A DNA stretch of 64,000 nucleotides from Nitrospira sp. (GCA_030123605.1 CP126123.1:1592001-1656000), one strand, 5' to 3'; shown: positions 49,349 to 58,895, counted from the first letter of the stretch. Translations and numbers: made by a program. The notes: generated by a model not told the origin, from the letters alone.

Positions 49349-49732
49349 TTACTGCGATTGCTGCTTCCCTGTCACGCTCTGAACCATGCCGGTGTAAGCG
49401 GCATAGAGCTGTTCCATTTCCAACGCCTCCTGCCGTAGTGTCTGAGCTGCCGTTCGAAGCGCATCTCGCCGAAACCCCTTAGGATCTTCATGGATGGTGA
49501 CTCCTTCCGCCTGCTGCTCCAATCGTGCCGCATCACTCTTTAACTGATTGGCTTTTTGTTGATACAACAGCGTCGCCGCAACATGATCTTCGGCGATCCC
49601 GTTCGCAACAGAGCGCTTTTTCAGGTGGATCGGTATCGTACCATCACCCGCACATCCGGCGAGCGTGACCCACGCGATAGTCGCTACCCCGCTGAGCATT
49701 TGCATCGCAGAACCCATCACACTTCTTGTCAT
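49349..49732 (-). CDS. small lipoprotein, EDPKGFRR family (diverged paralogue)
   Basis: The 127-residue protein has lipobox TLAGC and a helical body with EDHVAATLLYQQKANQLKSD and HEDPKGFRRDALRTAAQT, ending in GKQQSQ. It is clearly paralogous to the two identical copies but on the opposite strand. Function is unknown; the conserved EDPKGFRR segment is likely the functional core. Confidence 0.78.
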   Translation of the reverse strand: MTRSVMGSAMQMLSGVATIAWVTLAGCAGDGTIPIHLKKRSVANGIAEDHVAATLLYQQKANQLKSDAARLEQQAEGVTIHEDPKGFRRDALRTAAQTLRQEALEMEQLYAAYTGMVQSVTGKQQSQ

Positions 49733-50255
49733 TCTGATTCACCTCTCTTCAGCCTGACGAAAACAATAAAATCTCCATCGTCACAAGATAAATCCGCTCA
49801 ATCCGGCTAAAATCGTTTGCTGCAGAAGCGATTCTAGGTGCACGGCCAGCAAAAACCGAGCCTAACAAAACACAGAAGCAGGAGCACATTGGAGCTTAGG
49901 AGCAAATCTCTTTAAAGATCTGTGATGTTTGCATTCAGTGATGTTGTCCCCGACGTGATCGATCTCTTGATCTGGCTAGGGCGCGAGAACGGTATGGGCT
50001 TTCTCGATCGCACCTTCTCCGGCTCCGGCAACTTCACTATCTTCGTTCCCGCTGTTCAGAATCAGTGCAGTGAGAGTCGCCCCACGACAAGAACTTCCAA
50101 TAAACTTCGCACAGTGCGACCTGTGCGGAACCGCTCGCATGAATTCCATCCGTGAGGTTCAGATTCGGATCAAGTTACTGTTGAAGACCGCTTCACCACG
50201 TCGCCCTTGCTCTTGCCCAATAATGACCTCTCATCTGTGCTAGACTCCTCCACCT
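49733..50255. other. 523-base intergenic stretch
   Basis: It is AT-richer than its surroundings on the left and holds no ORF with credible start or family resemblance. A TGTGCTAGACT extended -10-like box near 50236-50246 may serve the next gene, and a similar TGTGATAGACT lies before the paralogue at 63068. Confidence 0.4.
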
Positions 50256-51251
50256 ATGGCTCTCGTACGACATCGTTCGACAAGACGAACGTCTCACAGC
50301 TGTTCACTTCTCATTGTCATGTTCTGTCTCGTAAGCACCGCCTGTCATACGACCGCTCAGACCGGCACAATTGTCTTCGAAGACGCACGCGGAGCCGTGC
50401 TTCTTCAACAAATTTCAGATCGGTCTTTTCGAGCCAGCCACCCGATCAGTCTAGAACCGTCCCTTCTCATGCGCTTATTGAGCGGCATCCTGATCCAGGA
50501 ACGCCAGCAAGCCCTCCAGGCAGTTCTCGCAGGACCATCTCCCACCGTTCCAGTCTTTTCAGCGGAGGAAACCCAGTTTTTGGCTCCACTGCTTGCGAAA
50601 GCCTTGGCGACCGCCACGGAAAATCAAGCAGTAGGGTTTTCGGTCATCACTCGACGCCCCGGCCACTCACTGTTGGAGTCCTCAACCACCGAGACCACCA
50701 CCGGCTCTCTCTACACCTCCGGCCGATCGCTTTACGTCTCGCTCTCTCAGTATCGATCCGCGCCGACCAGGACCAACACGGAAAACATCGCTCACCGGCG
50801 TCTCCCTGATACATCTGGTCTGTCAAACCAGATCCTGCTTTTTACTCCTCGCTTCGCCCAAGGGTCCGATACCTCTCATCGATCGGCATCGGGTGCCGCG
50901 ACCGACAAGGTTCTGGTCATCGATTATCAGCTTCTGCAACAGGAGCCGCCATCGGTAGCAACACCCATGCAGGTTGGGTCTCAGCCCGAACATGTGGTTG
51001 AACCGTCTCGACAGGAGGTACCGGCCGTTCCGTCTTCTCAAACTCCGTTGAGCGCCCAGCAAGCGCTGGAACAGCGAGAAGTCGAAGTTCGTACGCTCAA
51101 AGACCTCATCGTCAAAAAGGATCTGGAGTTGGACGCACTCAAACTGGAACTGCAATCAATCCGACGACAACTCGACGATCAGATCACGCTGCAGGACAGC
51201 CAGAAGCGAAAAAGCAAACCACCTTCCAGGTCGAAGCCAACAAATCCGTAG
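50256..51251 (+). CDS. lipoprotein with C-terminal coiled coil
   Basis: The 331-residue protein has a 30-residue signal with lipobox STAC, a domain beginning GTIVFEDARGAVLLQQISDRS and containing TTGSLYTSGRSLYVSLSQYR and NRRLPD-like motifs, then a Pro/Gln linker and a coiled coil (LEQREVEVRTLKDLIVKKDL) with a basic tail. The gene at 63068 is a paralogue with the same order of motifs. I do not recognise the family; an envelope structural role is possible. Confidence 0.75.
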   Translation: MALVRHRSTRRTSHSCSLLIVMFCLVSTACHTTAQTGTIVFEDARGAVLLQQISDRSFRASHPISLEPSLLMRLLSGILIQERQQALQAVLAGPSPTVPVFSAEETQFLAPLLAKALATATENQAVGFSVITRRPGHSLLESSTTETTTGSLYTSGRSLYVSLSQYRSAPTRTNTENIAHRRLPDTSGLSNQILLFTPRFAQGSDTSHRSASGAATDKVLVIDYQLLQQEPPSVATPMQVGSQPEHVVEPSRQEVPAVPSSQTPLSAQQALEQREVEVRTLKDLIVKKDLELDALKLELQSIRRQLDDQITLQDSQKRKSKPPSRSKPTNP

Positions 51252-51296
51252 ACCTCGCCCTTCAAGCGGCCGAACCGTGGCTGAGCGGGCCACTAG

Positions 51297-53072
51297 CTAA
51301 TAGTTGCGATACCCGTTGGTGATCGGCATCCGTCGATCCTTTCCGAATGCCCGATGCGTAATCTTGATCCCGGGCGGCGATTGCCGACGCTTGTACTCGC
51401 TGCGATCGACCAATCCGATGACCCGTGCGACCGTCTCCCGATCGAATCCCATGCCCACGATGTCCTCCAACGCCCGGTCTTCCTCCACATAGGCCTTCAG
51501 GATAGGGTCCAAGACCCCGTAGGGCGGCAAATTGTCTTCATCTTTTTGATCGGGCCGCAATTCCGCCGTGGGAGGTCGGTCGAGGATACGTTTCGGAATC
51601 ACAGGGGCCGCCCCTGCGAGATTCCGCAGGTGGGACAGTTCATAGACCATCGTCTTCGGCACATCCTTGATGACGGCGAACCCTCCGGCCATGTCGCCGT
51701 ACAACGTCGCATAGCCGACACTCATCTCACTCTTGTTTCCGGTGGTCAGCACAAGGTGGCCGAACTTGTTCGAATAGGCCATCAAAAGATTTCCCCTGAT
51801 GCGAGCTTGGAGATTTTCTTCGGTCGTATCAGGCCGATACCCCCGGAAGGGACGGACAAGTGCGCGCCGGTAACTGTTGAAAGTCGCCGTAATGGAGAGC
51901 GTCTCCACTTGAATGTGAAGCCGACGGCCCAGGTCGGCCACATCCTCGCGGCTGGCTCGCGACGTGTACGGTGACGGCATGAACACCCCGAGGACATTCT
52001 CTGCACCGAGCGCATCGACGGCGATCACCGCGGTCAAGGCCGAATCCACGCCGCCGCTCAATCCGATGACGACACGTTTGAACTCATTTTTACGAACATA
52101 ATCCCGCACCCCGAGGATCAGCGCCCGATAGGCCTCGTCGAGCCGATCCAACTGCGGTTCCAATACCGGCACGACGATCGAGCGCGACTTCTTCTCCGAC
52201 AGTCGTACATCAAGCCGGTCGATGAGGGCCGCCTCGCGCGGGGGCAGTGGTTTCTTACGACCCTGCGCTAAACGTGTCCGCTCCACCGTCGCCACATCCA
52301 GATCCGCAATGATGAGGTCCTCTTCGAACGCCTTGCCCCGCGCCATGATTTCGCCGGCCTGATCGACGATGACGCTGTTGCCGTCGAAGACCAGTTCGTC
52401 CTGCCCGCCGACCTGATTGGTATAGGTGACGATCACGCGATTGTCGCGCGCCCTGGTCGCCAACATCTGTTCCCGCATCCGGCCCTTGCCCACATGGAAC
52501 GGCGAGGCGTTGATATTCACGATCACTCCGGCGCCTGCCGCAGCCTGCGCCCGCGTGGGTCCCTCGGGAAACCAAATGTCTTCGCAAATATTGACGCCGA
52601 CCATGGAGCCGTTGACCACCAGCAACGGGAGCCTCAGACCGGGATGAAAGTATCGACTCTCGTCGAAGACGCCGTAATTCGGCAAGTGTCGTTTACAGTA
52701 ACTGGCCAGCACTCGACGATCGAAGAGCAGGGCCGCCGCATTGTACAGATCATGGCGCCCGGTGGGGGGTAGTGAGGCACGGTCGGGCGAAGACACGGTC
52801 GTCGTCCCCCGGCCGACATAGCCGACCACAGCCACCAGCCCGCGCGTTTCCTTCGCCACCGCCTGTACTGCGCGATCGGTATCATCGATGAAACGGGGTT
52901 TGAACAGGAGATCTTCAGGCGGATATCCGGTGACGGCCAATTCAGGAAAGGCCACCAGATCGGCCTGGGCGCGGCGCGCCTCACGCATCCATGCCGCGAT
53001 CCGCCGGACGTTTCCAGACAGATCGCCGACCGTCGGATTCATCTGGACCATGGCAATTCGCAACGACCGCAT
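51297..53072 (-). CDS. nadE: glutamine-dependent NAD+ synthetase
   Basis: The 591-residue enzyme amidates deamido-NAD using glutamine. The N-terminal nitrilase-type glutaminase shows FPELAVTGYPPEDLL (Glu), KRHLPNYGVFDE (Lys) and NICEDIWFP (Cys); the C-terminal synthetase has the pyrophosphatase loop GLSGGVDSAL and TTGNKSEMSVGYATLYGDMAGG. All catalytic residues are seen. Its glutamine need may explain why it carries the same leader as the nitrogen genes. Confidence 0.96.
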   Translation of the reverse strand: MRSLRIAMVQMNPTVGDLSGNVRRIAAWMREARRAQADLVAFPELAVTGYPPEDLLFKPRFIDDTDRAVQAVAKETRGLVAVVGYVGRGTTTVSSPDRASLPPTGRHDLYNAAALLFDRRVLASYCKRHLPNYGVFDESRYFHPGLRLPLLVVNGSMVGVNICEDIWFPEGPTRAQAAAGAGVIVNINASPFHVGKGRMREQMLATRARDNRVIVTYTNQVGGQDELVFDGNSVIVDQAGEIMARGKAFEEDLIIADLDVATVERTRLAQGRKKPLPPREAALIDRLDVRLSEKKSRSIVVPVLEPQLDRLDEAYRALILGVRDYVRKNEFKRVVIGLSGGVDSALTAVIAVDALGAENVLGVFMPSPYTSRASREDVADLGRRLHIQVETLSITATFNSYRRALVRPFRGYRPDTTEENLQARIRGNLLMAYSNKFGHLVLTTGNKSEMSVGYATLYGDMAGGFAVIKDVPKTMVYELSHLRNLAGAAPVIPKRILDRPPTAELRPDQKDEDNLPPYGVLDPILKAYVEEDRALEDIVGMGFDRETVARVIGLVDRSEYKRRQSPPGIKITHRAFGKDRRMPITNGYRNY

Positions 53073-53192
53073 GCGACGCCCTCGACAATCAGCTTTTAGC
53101 TGCCAGCCTTCCGGAAGTATTGGCTTCCGGCATCCGACCTGACCGCCGAAAGCTGAGAACCGATAGCTGAACCGTGATAGCTGTCTTCAGGT

Positions 53193-53285
53193 AAAAAAAT
53201 GTCCTCAAACCCACCGTGTGGATCAGAGGACATCGTTATCCTGCGCCATGTTGATACGAAACAACTCGGAGACTCCATTGCCCCC
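53193..53285 (-). promoter_or_regulatory. ANTAR-type antitermination leader of nadE
   Basis: On the minus strand, hairpin GGGGGC-AATGGA-GTCTCC (53268-53285, loop A1/G4, two G-T pairs) is followed by hairpin GGAT-AACGAT-GTCC (53228-53241, loop A1/G4) overlapping a terminator with stem TGTCCTC/GAGGACA and seven T (53193-53199). Confidence 0.72.
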
Positions 53286-53301
53286 GAAAAAATGTGGCGA
53301 C

Positions 53302-53331
53302 TGTATAACACCGGTCAGAATCGACTGTCAA
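53302..53331 (-). promoter_or_regulatory. promoter of nadE
   Basis: On the minus strand TTGACA (53326-53331), 18 bases, TATACA (53302-53307), shortly upstream of the leader hairpins and about 230 bases before the start codon. Confidence 0.68.
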
Positions 53332-53402
53332 TCGATTCCAGACTGCACTTCTCGGAAGACTCGTGCTGTTCGGTCGTCTGCCTATGGTACATTCCGCGCT
53401 CC

Positions 53403-53612
53403 ATGCTCCCCGTGATGCGACGCTTTCAGCCCGGGTGGTCACGGTCCACACGCCTTCGGCAGACCTGGCCGGTTCTTTTCCCTTGCCTGCTCCTGAGCGC
53501 CTGCAGCACCATGTCCACCGTACCCCCGTCGAAGAGGGTTCGTTGGGTACCGTCGTCGAGATACATCGAGGGAACAGGTGCCAGGGGTTCGTACAATGGG
53601 AACGAGCGATGA
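53403..53612 (+). CDS. possible small lipoprotein
   Basis: The 69-residue frame has a basic N-terminus, a hydrophobic core WPVLFPCLLL and a lipobox LLSAC, then a short Ser/Arg/Gly-rich tail. No ribosome-binding site is evident. It lies divergent to nadE. It may be a real small lipoprotein or chance. Confidence 0.4.
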   Translation: MLPVMRRFQPGWSRSTRLRQTWPVLFPCLLLSACSTMSTVPPSKRVRWVPSSRYIEGTGARGSYNGNER

Positions 53613-53669
53613 TCGTCTTGCCGTTTCGTCTCGCGTACTCGATCCGCAGCCTGCCGCCCATGGCGCAGG

Positions 53670-54713
53670 TCAGAACCGATACTCGACCCCACAGCTGACC
53701 GTGGAGGCGTGAAAACTGCGCGACCCGAGTGTCGAATGTTGCTGCGTCTGTTGAAATCCGAAACTCAGATGCAGTGAGTCGGAGACTGCATAGCGGAGTT
53801 CCCCGGTCCCTTGATGAGTCACATCACGCCGTCCGAACTCAATGTCTCCGGCCAGATCGCTGGTCCACCCTCTGAACCGGTAAATATACGCCAGATTCAG
53901 CGACAAGGGGTTCGCCAATCGGAACTGCAGGCCGAACGACGCATAGTGGAGGAAATAGGACATGTCCAGATCCGTCTGAGGATCGTCGCGTCCCGCCGCA
54001 AGCCCTCGTTCATACAAATAGGTGACGGTGATCGTCGACCAGGGCCTCGGCGCGAACCGGATCTGCGGGCCGGTGCTCCAGAACCGTGTATCCCGTTCCG
54101 TAAAAGGTTCATTGTACAGGCGAAGGCCATAGCGGCCGATGAGCTTGAGCGCCCATTGCTCGGTGATGTGCCGTTCCAAATGGGCGCGCCACACATGCGA
54201 GGTGGTCCGCACGTCATCGTAGTCGTCCGATTGCGAGCGCACACGGCCCGGCCCCAGCAACTGATGGGGAGTGTACCGATAGATCAATTCGACCGCCGTC
54301 TTCTTGGGTTCCAGCTCCTGCCGCAACGCAAGCCGGTAATAGGCGTTGTTGAACGACGGATTCCTCGTATATATAGCGCCTTCCGACTTCACGGAGAACT
54401 CGCCTGTTCCCAACTTCGACGACCAAGCCCGTGCGACCCGCAGGGACGGCTGCCAAATCACATCGGAAGGCTTGGACAGCGTATCTCGAACGACGATCGG
54501 TTGGCTGGGATCTTGTTCGATCGCAAGACGGCTCGCAGAGGAGAATTGGAAAAGGTTCGTCGTGTAGGAAACACTCGCGCCGGTCACGACCGACCACTCG
54601 GCGAACGATGGGTGTGCCCCGAGAAGCAGGGCACCCACGAGGGCATAGATGCGGCCCTGATCAAGGACGCGAGGAGGGACGGGCACGTTGATCCATGTGC
54701 TGCTAGCCCGCAT
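53670..54713 (-). CDS. outer-membrane beta-barrel protein
   Basis: The 347-residue frame has a signal-like stretch (ALVGALLLGAHPSFA) and about twelve alternating amphipathic strands ending HASTVSCGVEYRF, an outer-membrane insertion signature. The ATG at 54713 and the next codons come from the terminal repeat of the MITE-like element at 54705-54897, so the native start has probably been replaced; a downstream GTG is another option. No ribosome-binding site is obvious. Cargo or role unknown. Confidence 0.7.
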   Translation of the reverse strand: MRASSTWINVPVPPRVLDQGRIYALVGALLLGAHPSFAEWSVVTGASVSYTTNLFQFSSASRLAIEQDPSQPIVVRDTLSKPSDVIWQPSLRVARAWSSKLGTGEFSVKSEGAIYTRNPSFNNAYYRLALRQELEPKKTAVELIYRYTPHQLLGPGRVRSQSDDYDDVRTTSHVWRAHLERHITEQWALKLIGRYGLRLYNEPFTERDTRFWSTGPQIRFAPRPWSTITVTYLYERGLAAGRDDPQTDLDMSYFLHYASFGLQFRLANPLSLNLAYIYRFRGWTSDLAGDIEFGRRDVTHQGTGELRYAVSDSLHLSFGFQQTQQHSTLGSRSFHASTVSCGVEYRF

Positions 54714-54897
54714 TATTCATGACGGTTCGTGGCGAAATCGCGCAGTCACGTTGCGAGACGGGCACGCAGAGCCCCGAGAAACCGAGGCATACTTGAAACA
54801 GTCTGTCGAGGTTGCGAAGGGCGAGCCTGCCCGTCGAAGGCTTGTCGCAGCAGCGAATCCGCGATTGCAGCAGAAGCGTTCATGAATAATGCGGGCT
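54705..54897. mobile_element. 193-bp MITE-like element
   Basis: Perfect 18-base terminal inverted repeats, AGCCCGCATTATTCATGA at 54705-54722 and its reverse complement at 54880-54897, bound a 157-base interior without a transposase. A partial second copy of the right end is at 56842-56885. The element separates the ureG remnant from the beta-barrel gene. No target duplication is evident. Confidence 0.75.
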
Positions 54898-55528
54898 CGA
54901 CCCACCCGACGACGGAGTCGAGTCCTTCGCCGGACATGAGGTTCATGAAGACAAAGGGACGGTCGCCGCGCATCCGCCGACTGTCGCGTTCCATCACGGC
55001 CAGGTCGGCACCCACATGGTGTGCCGAGTCGATCTTGTTGATCACCAGGAGGTCGGACCTGGTGATCCCCGGTCCGCCTTTACGGGGGATCTTGCCCCCG
55101 GCCGCCACGTCGATCACATAGATGACACGATCCGCCAGTTCAAGACTGAAGGTGGCGGCCAGATTGTCGCCGCCGCTCTCGATGAACATGATCAGTCCAT
55201 CGGGATGGCGCTTGAGCAGGTCGTCCAGAACTTCCTGATTGTGTGACGCATCTTCCCGAATCACCGTATGGGGACAGCCGCCGGCCTCCACGCCGAGAAT
55301 GCGGTCCTGCGACAGGGCCCCCGACGGGCAAGAAACTCGGCGTCCGCTTGCGTAGAGATATCGTTGGTGGCCACGGTCATGCTGTATCGATCCCGCAGAC
55401 GCCGGCACAGTGATTCCACCAACGCCGTTTTCCCCGATCCACCGATCCGCCGATTCCGATGTTCGGCACTCCCTTCGCGCGGCTACATAGATCAGGAGCT
55501 TTTCCTGTTCCCTTGGCGTCAAATGCAC
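54898..55528 (-). pseudogene. ureG: ureA'-ureG fusion pseudogene
   Basis: The frame starts with a GTG and the first 17 residues of urease gamma subunit ([16 protein letters not shown]), then passes directly into urease accessory protein UreG. The UreG P-loop ([12 protein letters not shown]) and [18 protein letters not shown] are in one frame, while [31 protein letters not shown] and [20 protein letters not shown] are in another, so at least two frameshifts are present. The 3' end is cut by the MITE-like element. The rest of ureA, ureB, ureC and other accessory genes is deleted between the two parts. Confidence 0.88.
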
Positions 55529-55667
55529 GGGCTCACCCCGTCGGGATGACGCCGTCTCCGATTGCCAACTCCTCTTGCAAGCCGCGGAATGCTAGTCTAG
55601 GATTCCTCCTCTGTCAAGGCATTCTCTTCTGTAGATATGCGTAAGGACCGCTTGCAAGGGAGGACTC

Positions 55668-56714
55668 GTGGACGCGATTGCGTGGAGGGACCGATTCCTG
55701 AATCATCCCCGGCTAGGTATCGTCGATTGGGTGTTGCGAGGCATCGGGCAGGTCGTGTTCCAGAACAATCCGCTTTCCGGTGCGATCATCCTCGCCGCCC
55801 TCTACTACAATTCCGGAATCTACGGCACGGTGTGCCTGATCGGAGCCCTCACCGGCACCCTGACGGCGCTCTGGTTGAAGGCCGATCGGACTATGGTCGA
55901 GAACGGTCTATTCGGTTTCAACGGAGCCTTGATCGGATTGGCGTTGGTCGCTTATACCAGTCAGAACTTTGCTCACGGGGATGCGCCGAACGGGTACTTA
56001 TGGCTGTACATCGTCGTCGGCGCAGCGTTCACGTCGATCCTCGTGCCCACGTTCGGGGCCCTGCTTGGTCCCCATAAAGTGTCCGGCCTGACCATGCCTT
56101 TTGTGCTGTCCGGATGGTTCTTTCTTGCGGCACTCCTGCAATTCTCGACTATCGACGTCTCCTCGGCCCTCAAACCGACCGCACCCTCTGATTTCAGCGG
56201 TCCAAGACCGGACTATACCTGGGAAACCTGGTTCTACGGAATCACCAATGGGATCGCCGAGATCTTTTTCCAGGATAACTGGGTGTCTGGCGTGGTGATC
56301 CTATTGGGTATCGCGATTAATACTCGTATCGGTGCGCTCATGGCCCTCACGGGATCGACGCTCGCGGTCGCTGTCGCGGTTCTGTACGGCGCCCCTGATG
56401 ACGCCATCCGCGACGGTTTGTTCGGATACAACGCCGCCTTGACCGCCATTGCCCTTGGCGGCTTGTTTCTGGTTCTCAACCTTCCTGGATTCCTCTATAC
56501 CGTTCTCGGCGTCGTGGTCACGGCCAAGGTCTGGGCATCCATCGGCATCTTCCTGCAGCCGGCGGGAATGCCGGTTTTGACTTCGGCGTTCGTCTTTGTC
56601 ACCTGGTTGATGCTCCTGGCAAGAAACGGCTTCTCCACGCTGATCCCGATCGCGCCTGCCGAGGCCTCGACGCCGGAGGAGAATCTCCGGCGATACGGCT
56701 CTGCCCAGAAATGA
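55668..56714 (+). CDS. urea channel (UT family)
   Basis: The 348-residue protein has about ten membrane helices in two repeats and the UT landmarks GIGQVVFQNNPLSGAIIL and GIAEIFFQDNWVSGVVILLG, each followed by NGLFGFNGALIG or DGLFGYNAALTA. UT proteins pass urea through the inner membrane. GTG at 55668 has AGGGAGG upstream. The gene is intact although urease genes beside it are destroyed, so it may serve a urease elsewhere or be a relic. Confidence 0.92.
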   Translation: MDAIAWRDRFLNHPRLGIVDWVLRGIGQVVFQNNPLSGAIILAALYYNSGIYGTVCLIGALTGTLTALWLKADRTMVENGLFGFNGALIGLALVAYTSQNFAHGDAPNGYLWLYIVVGAAFTSILVPTFGALLGPHKVSGLTMPFVLSGWFFLAALLQFSTIDVSSALKPTAPSDFSGPRPDYTWETWFYGITNGIAEIFFQDNWVSGVVILLGIAINTRIGALMALTGSTLAVAVAVLYGAPDDAIRDGLFGYNAALTAIALGGLFLVLNLPGFLYTVLGVVVTAKVWASIGIFLQPAGMPVLTSAFVFVTWLMLLARNGFSTLIPIAPAEASTPEENLRRYGSAQK

Positions 56715-56825
56715 TAAAACGCTTCCAACGACAGCATCGGCTGATCGCTCGTCGCGCACGACCACAGTTGGAAGACATTCTGGTTGGACTTGTCGTAACG
56801 AAATTCGAGACGAGTCGTTCAGCCG
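56700..56825 (-). pseudogene. porin C-terminal remnant
   Basis: On the minus strand one frame gives TRLEFRYDKSNQNVF and later SLEAFYHF, matching the last strands of the porin at 41570 (TRVEFRYDKSDKNVF ... SFEVIYVF). No upstream part is present and the original stop is lost where it meets the end of the urea channel gene. Confidence 0.7.
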
Positions 56826-56841
56826 GACTGACAGTCAGCGG

Positions 56842-56885
56842 CGAACCCGCGATTGCAGCAGAAGCGGCCATGAATAATGTGGGCT
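56842..56885 (+). repeat. right end of the MITE-like element
   Basis: About 44 bases (CGAACCCGCGATTGCAGCAG to a terminal repeat with two changes) match 54855-54897. The left end is missing. Confidence 0.7.
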
Positions 56886-57090
56886 AAGGGATCGTACCGG
56901 GTGTTTTGTCGCGCCGAATTGATATAGCCAATGGTGCCGACGGACAATGAGATTCGTTTTGTGGTGTCATAGGACAACCGACCTCCTCGTGTCGTCAACG
57001 GTTGTCCGAGGCCGAAGAGCCATGGCCCGGAAGAACGCGGATATTCTTACTTGCGCGGTTAACGGCAATGAGTTGGTGACAGAGCACATT
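56886..57090 (-). pseudogene. outer-membrane protein fragment
   Basis: A minus-strand frame encodes GPWLFGLGQPLTTRGGRLSY followed by DTTKRISLSVGTIGYIN, alternating polar and apolar residues as in a beta-barrel. It has no start and is cut by the MITE fragment on one side and the IS630 element on the other. The family is not recognised. Confidence 0.45.
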
Positions 57091-57092
57091 TA

Positions 57093-58184
57093 CTCATAGG
57101 TCAGTAATATAGACAACAGTCTCTGGATGTGTGCTACTCCGTCTCGCGATGAAGCGAGACGGACGCACCCTCGAGCACGGGACCTTGGAGACCATCCGCA
57201 CGATGGCCGTGGCGCGTGTGCGCGAGGGTGAACGTCCGAGCGAGGTGATCGCCAGTTACGGGTTTCATCGCTGCACGATTTACAGCTGGCTCAAGGCGGC
57301 CCGCGGTCGAGGCCGGGGACTCAAGGCGTTGGCGGCACGCCCGGCGACCGGTCGCCCACGGACTCTGACCGCGGCGCAGGAACGGCAGGTGTGTCGCTGG
57401 ATCAACGGCAAGACCCCGCTGCAGTACGGGTTCGATTTTGGACTGTGGACCCGCCAGATCGTGCGCGAATTGATCGTCCGGCGATTCGGCGTGCGCCTGA
57501 GCCTGGCTTCGATCGGGGTGGTGCGGGCGCGCCAGGGACTGACGCCGCAGAAGCCGTTGCAGCGCGCCTACCAGCGCGATCCTGCGGCGATTGCGCGCTG
57601 GCAGCGCGAGACGTATCCGGCGATTGCGCGCACAGCCAAGCGGGACAAGGCCGAGATCTCTTTCTGGGACGAGTCCGGCTTTCGTGCCGATGCGGTGCAA
57701 GGCACGACCTGGGGTGCCAAGGGCCAGACCCCGGTGGGGTCGGTTCCAGGCCAGCGCCAGGGCATCAGCGCCGCCTCGGCGATCAGTTCCAAGGGGGCGT
57801 TCTGGTTCGCCACTTATTCTGGTGCATTGACCGGCGCGCTGTTCGTGGACCTGCTGCGCCGGATGATGCGCGGACGCCGCAAGCCCCTGCATCTGATCCT
57901 CGATGGATTGCCAGCCCACAAGACCCGCGCGGTCAAGGAATACGTCGCGGGGCTCGACGGCAAGCTGACCGTGCATTACCTGCCCGGCTATGCCCCAGAC
58001 CTCAACCCCGATGAGTTGGTCTGGAGCCATGCCACGCGTACCGGCCACGCACGCCGGCCGCTGCAGAACGGCGAACGTCTGGCCGACCGCATCACCGCGC
58101 AACTCGCCGAGATGGCGCGCCGCCCCGCACTCGTCCGCTCGTTCTTCAGCCATCCCAGTGTTGCCTATATTTCTGCCTGCTGAG
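57093..58184 (+). mobile_element. IS630-family insertion sequence
   Basis: Imperfect 26-base inverted repeats (20 of 26 matching) at 57093-57118 and 58159-58184 are flanked on both sides by TA (57091-57092 and 58185-58186), the target duplication typical of IS630. The transposase gene fills the interior and its stop lies inside the right repeat. Confidence 0.88.
57149..58183 (+). CDS. IS630 transposase
   Basis: The 344-residue protein from the ATG at 57149 has an N-terminal helix-turn-helix region (VIASYGFHRCTIYSWLKAAR) and the DDE domain with ISFWDESGFR, LILDGLPAHK and YAPDLNPDELVW carrying the D-D-E residues. It is uninterrupted. GC content and codon use are higher than the flanks, in line with recent arrival. 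Confidence 0.92.
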   Translation: MKRDGRTLEHGTLETIRTMAVARVREGERPSEVIASYGFHRCTIYSWLKAARGRGRGLKALAARPATGRPRTLTAAQERQVCRWINGKTPLQYGFDFGLWTRQIVRELIVRRFGVRLSLASIGVVRARQGLTPQKPLQRAYQRDPAAIARWQRETYPAIARTAKRDKAEISFWDESGFRADAVQGTTWGAKGQTPVGSVPGQRQGISAASAISSKGAFWFATYSGALTGALFVDLLRRMMRGRRKPLHLILDGLPAHKTRAVKEYVAGLDGKLTVHYLPGYAPDLNPDELVWSHATRTGHARRPLQNGERLADRITAQLAEMARRPALVRSFFSHPSVAYISAC

Positions 58185-58845
58185 TAATTCGACCGGAACC
58201 GTGAGAGCCGACGGCAACTCCTTCGAGATGCTTCCCGGCACCGCATTCAAGGTCGCTGCGGCACTCGTGCAATAGCCGATAAAAAGGTCCGCTTGACCAT
58301 GCTCGCCGAGAAGATCGACGGCGCTCAACCACTTGGTCGGGTTGAGTTCTCCCCCGACTAATTTCAACGCTTTGGCATCGAGTATCTGAAACGCACCTGG
58401 ACGCGCGGCCTCCGCCTTCTTGAAAACCGCCCAAGTGTAGTCCCCCAATGCATCGGCCTGCGGAGTCGAGGTACCGAGACGAAGGGATGGATCGAGCAAT
58501 GTCTCCAGCATGTGCTCTTCGTTCAACGGAACTCCCGCTCGTGCAACCACACACAGGGCATTGCGGGCGAAAATCCGGCTGTGCCGCATGATGTGTGCTC
58601 TCTGAAGCGCCTCCGTATGGGACGGGATCGCTGAGGCAAAGACATCGGGTACGGTTCCTTACTCGATTTCATGAATGGATACCCGTCTCTCGTTCAAACT
58701 CATCCAACAGATCAGGCAGCGCTTTCTTGAGGATTCCCGCGGAATAGACGGTCAGATCCTCGGCGTAGGCTATGGGCAGGGCCTGCATTAGGACCATCAG
58801 CCCGGCCATACCCCCGATCGCCCATCGCATCATCGATATCACCAT
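58185..58845 (-). pseudogene. molybdate/tungstate-type substrate-binding protein, broken
   Basis: From the ATG at 58845 the frame gives a signal peptide and AEDLTVYSAGILKKALPDLL, then stops after GIHS near 58670. A second frame resumes with DVFASAIPSHTEALQRAHIM and FARNALCVVARAGVPL, then LGTSTPQADALGDYTW and DLFIGYCTSAAATLNAVPG, typical of ModA-like proteins, and is cut off at 58190 by the IS630. An internal deletion plus shift and the IS insertion have killed the gene. Confidence 0.8.
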
Positions 58846-58895
58846 GCCCCGTGCCCCCTTTCCACGGATACGTTCCCGCTATTCCGCAGCGCGAT

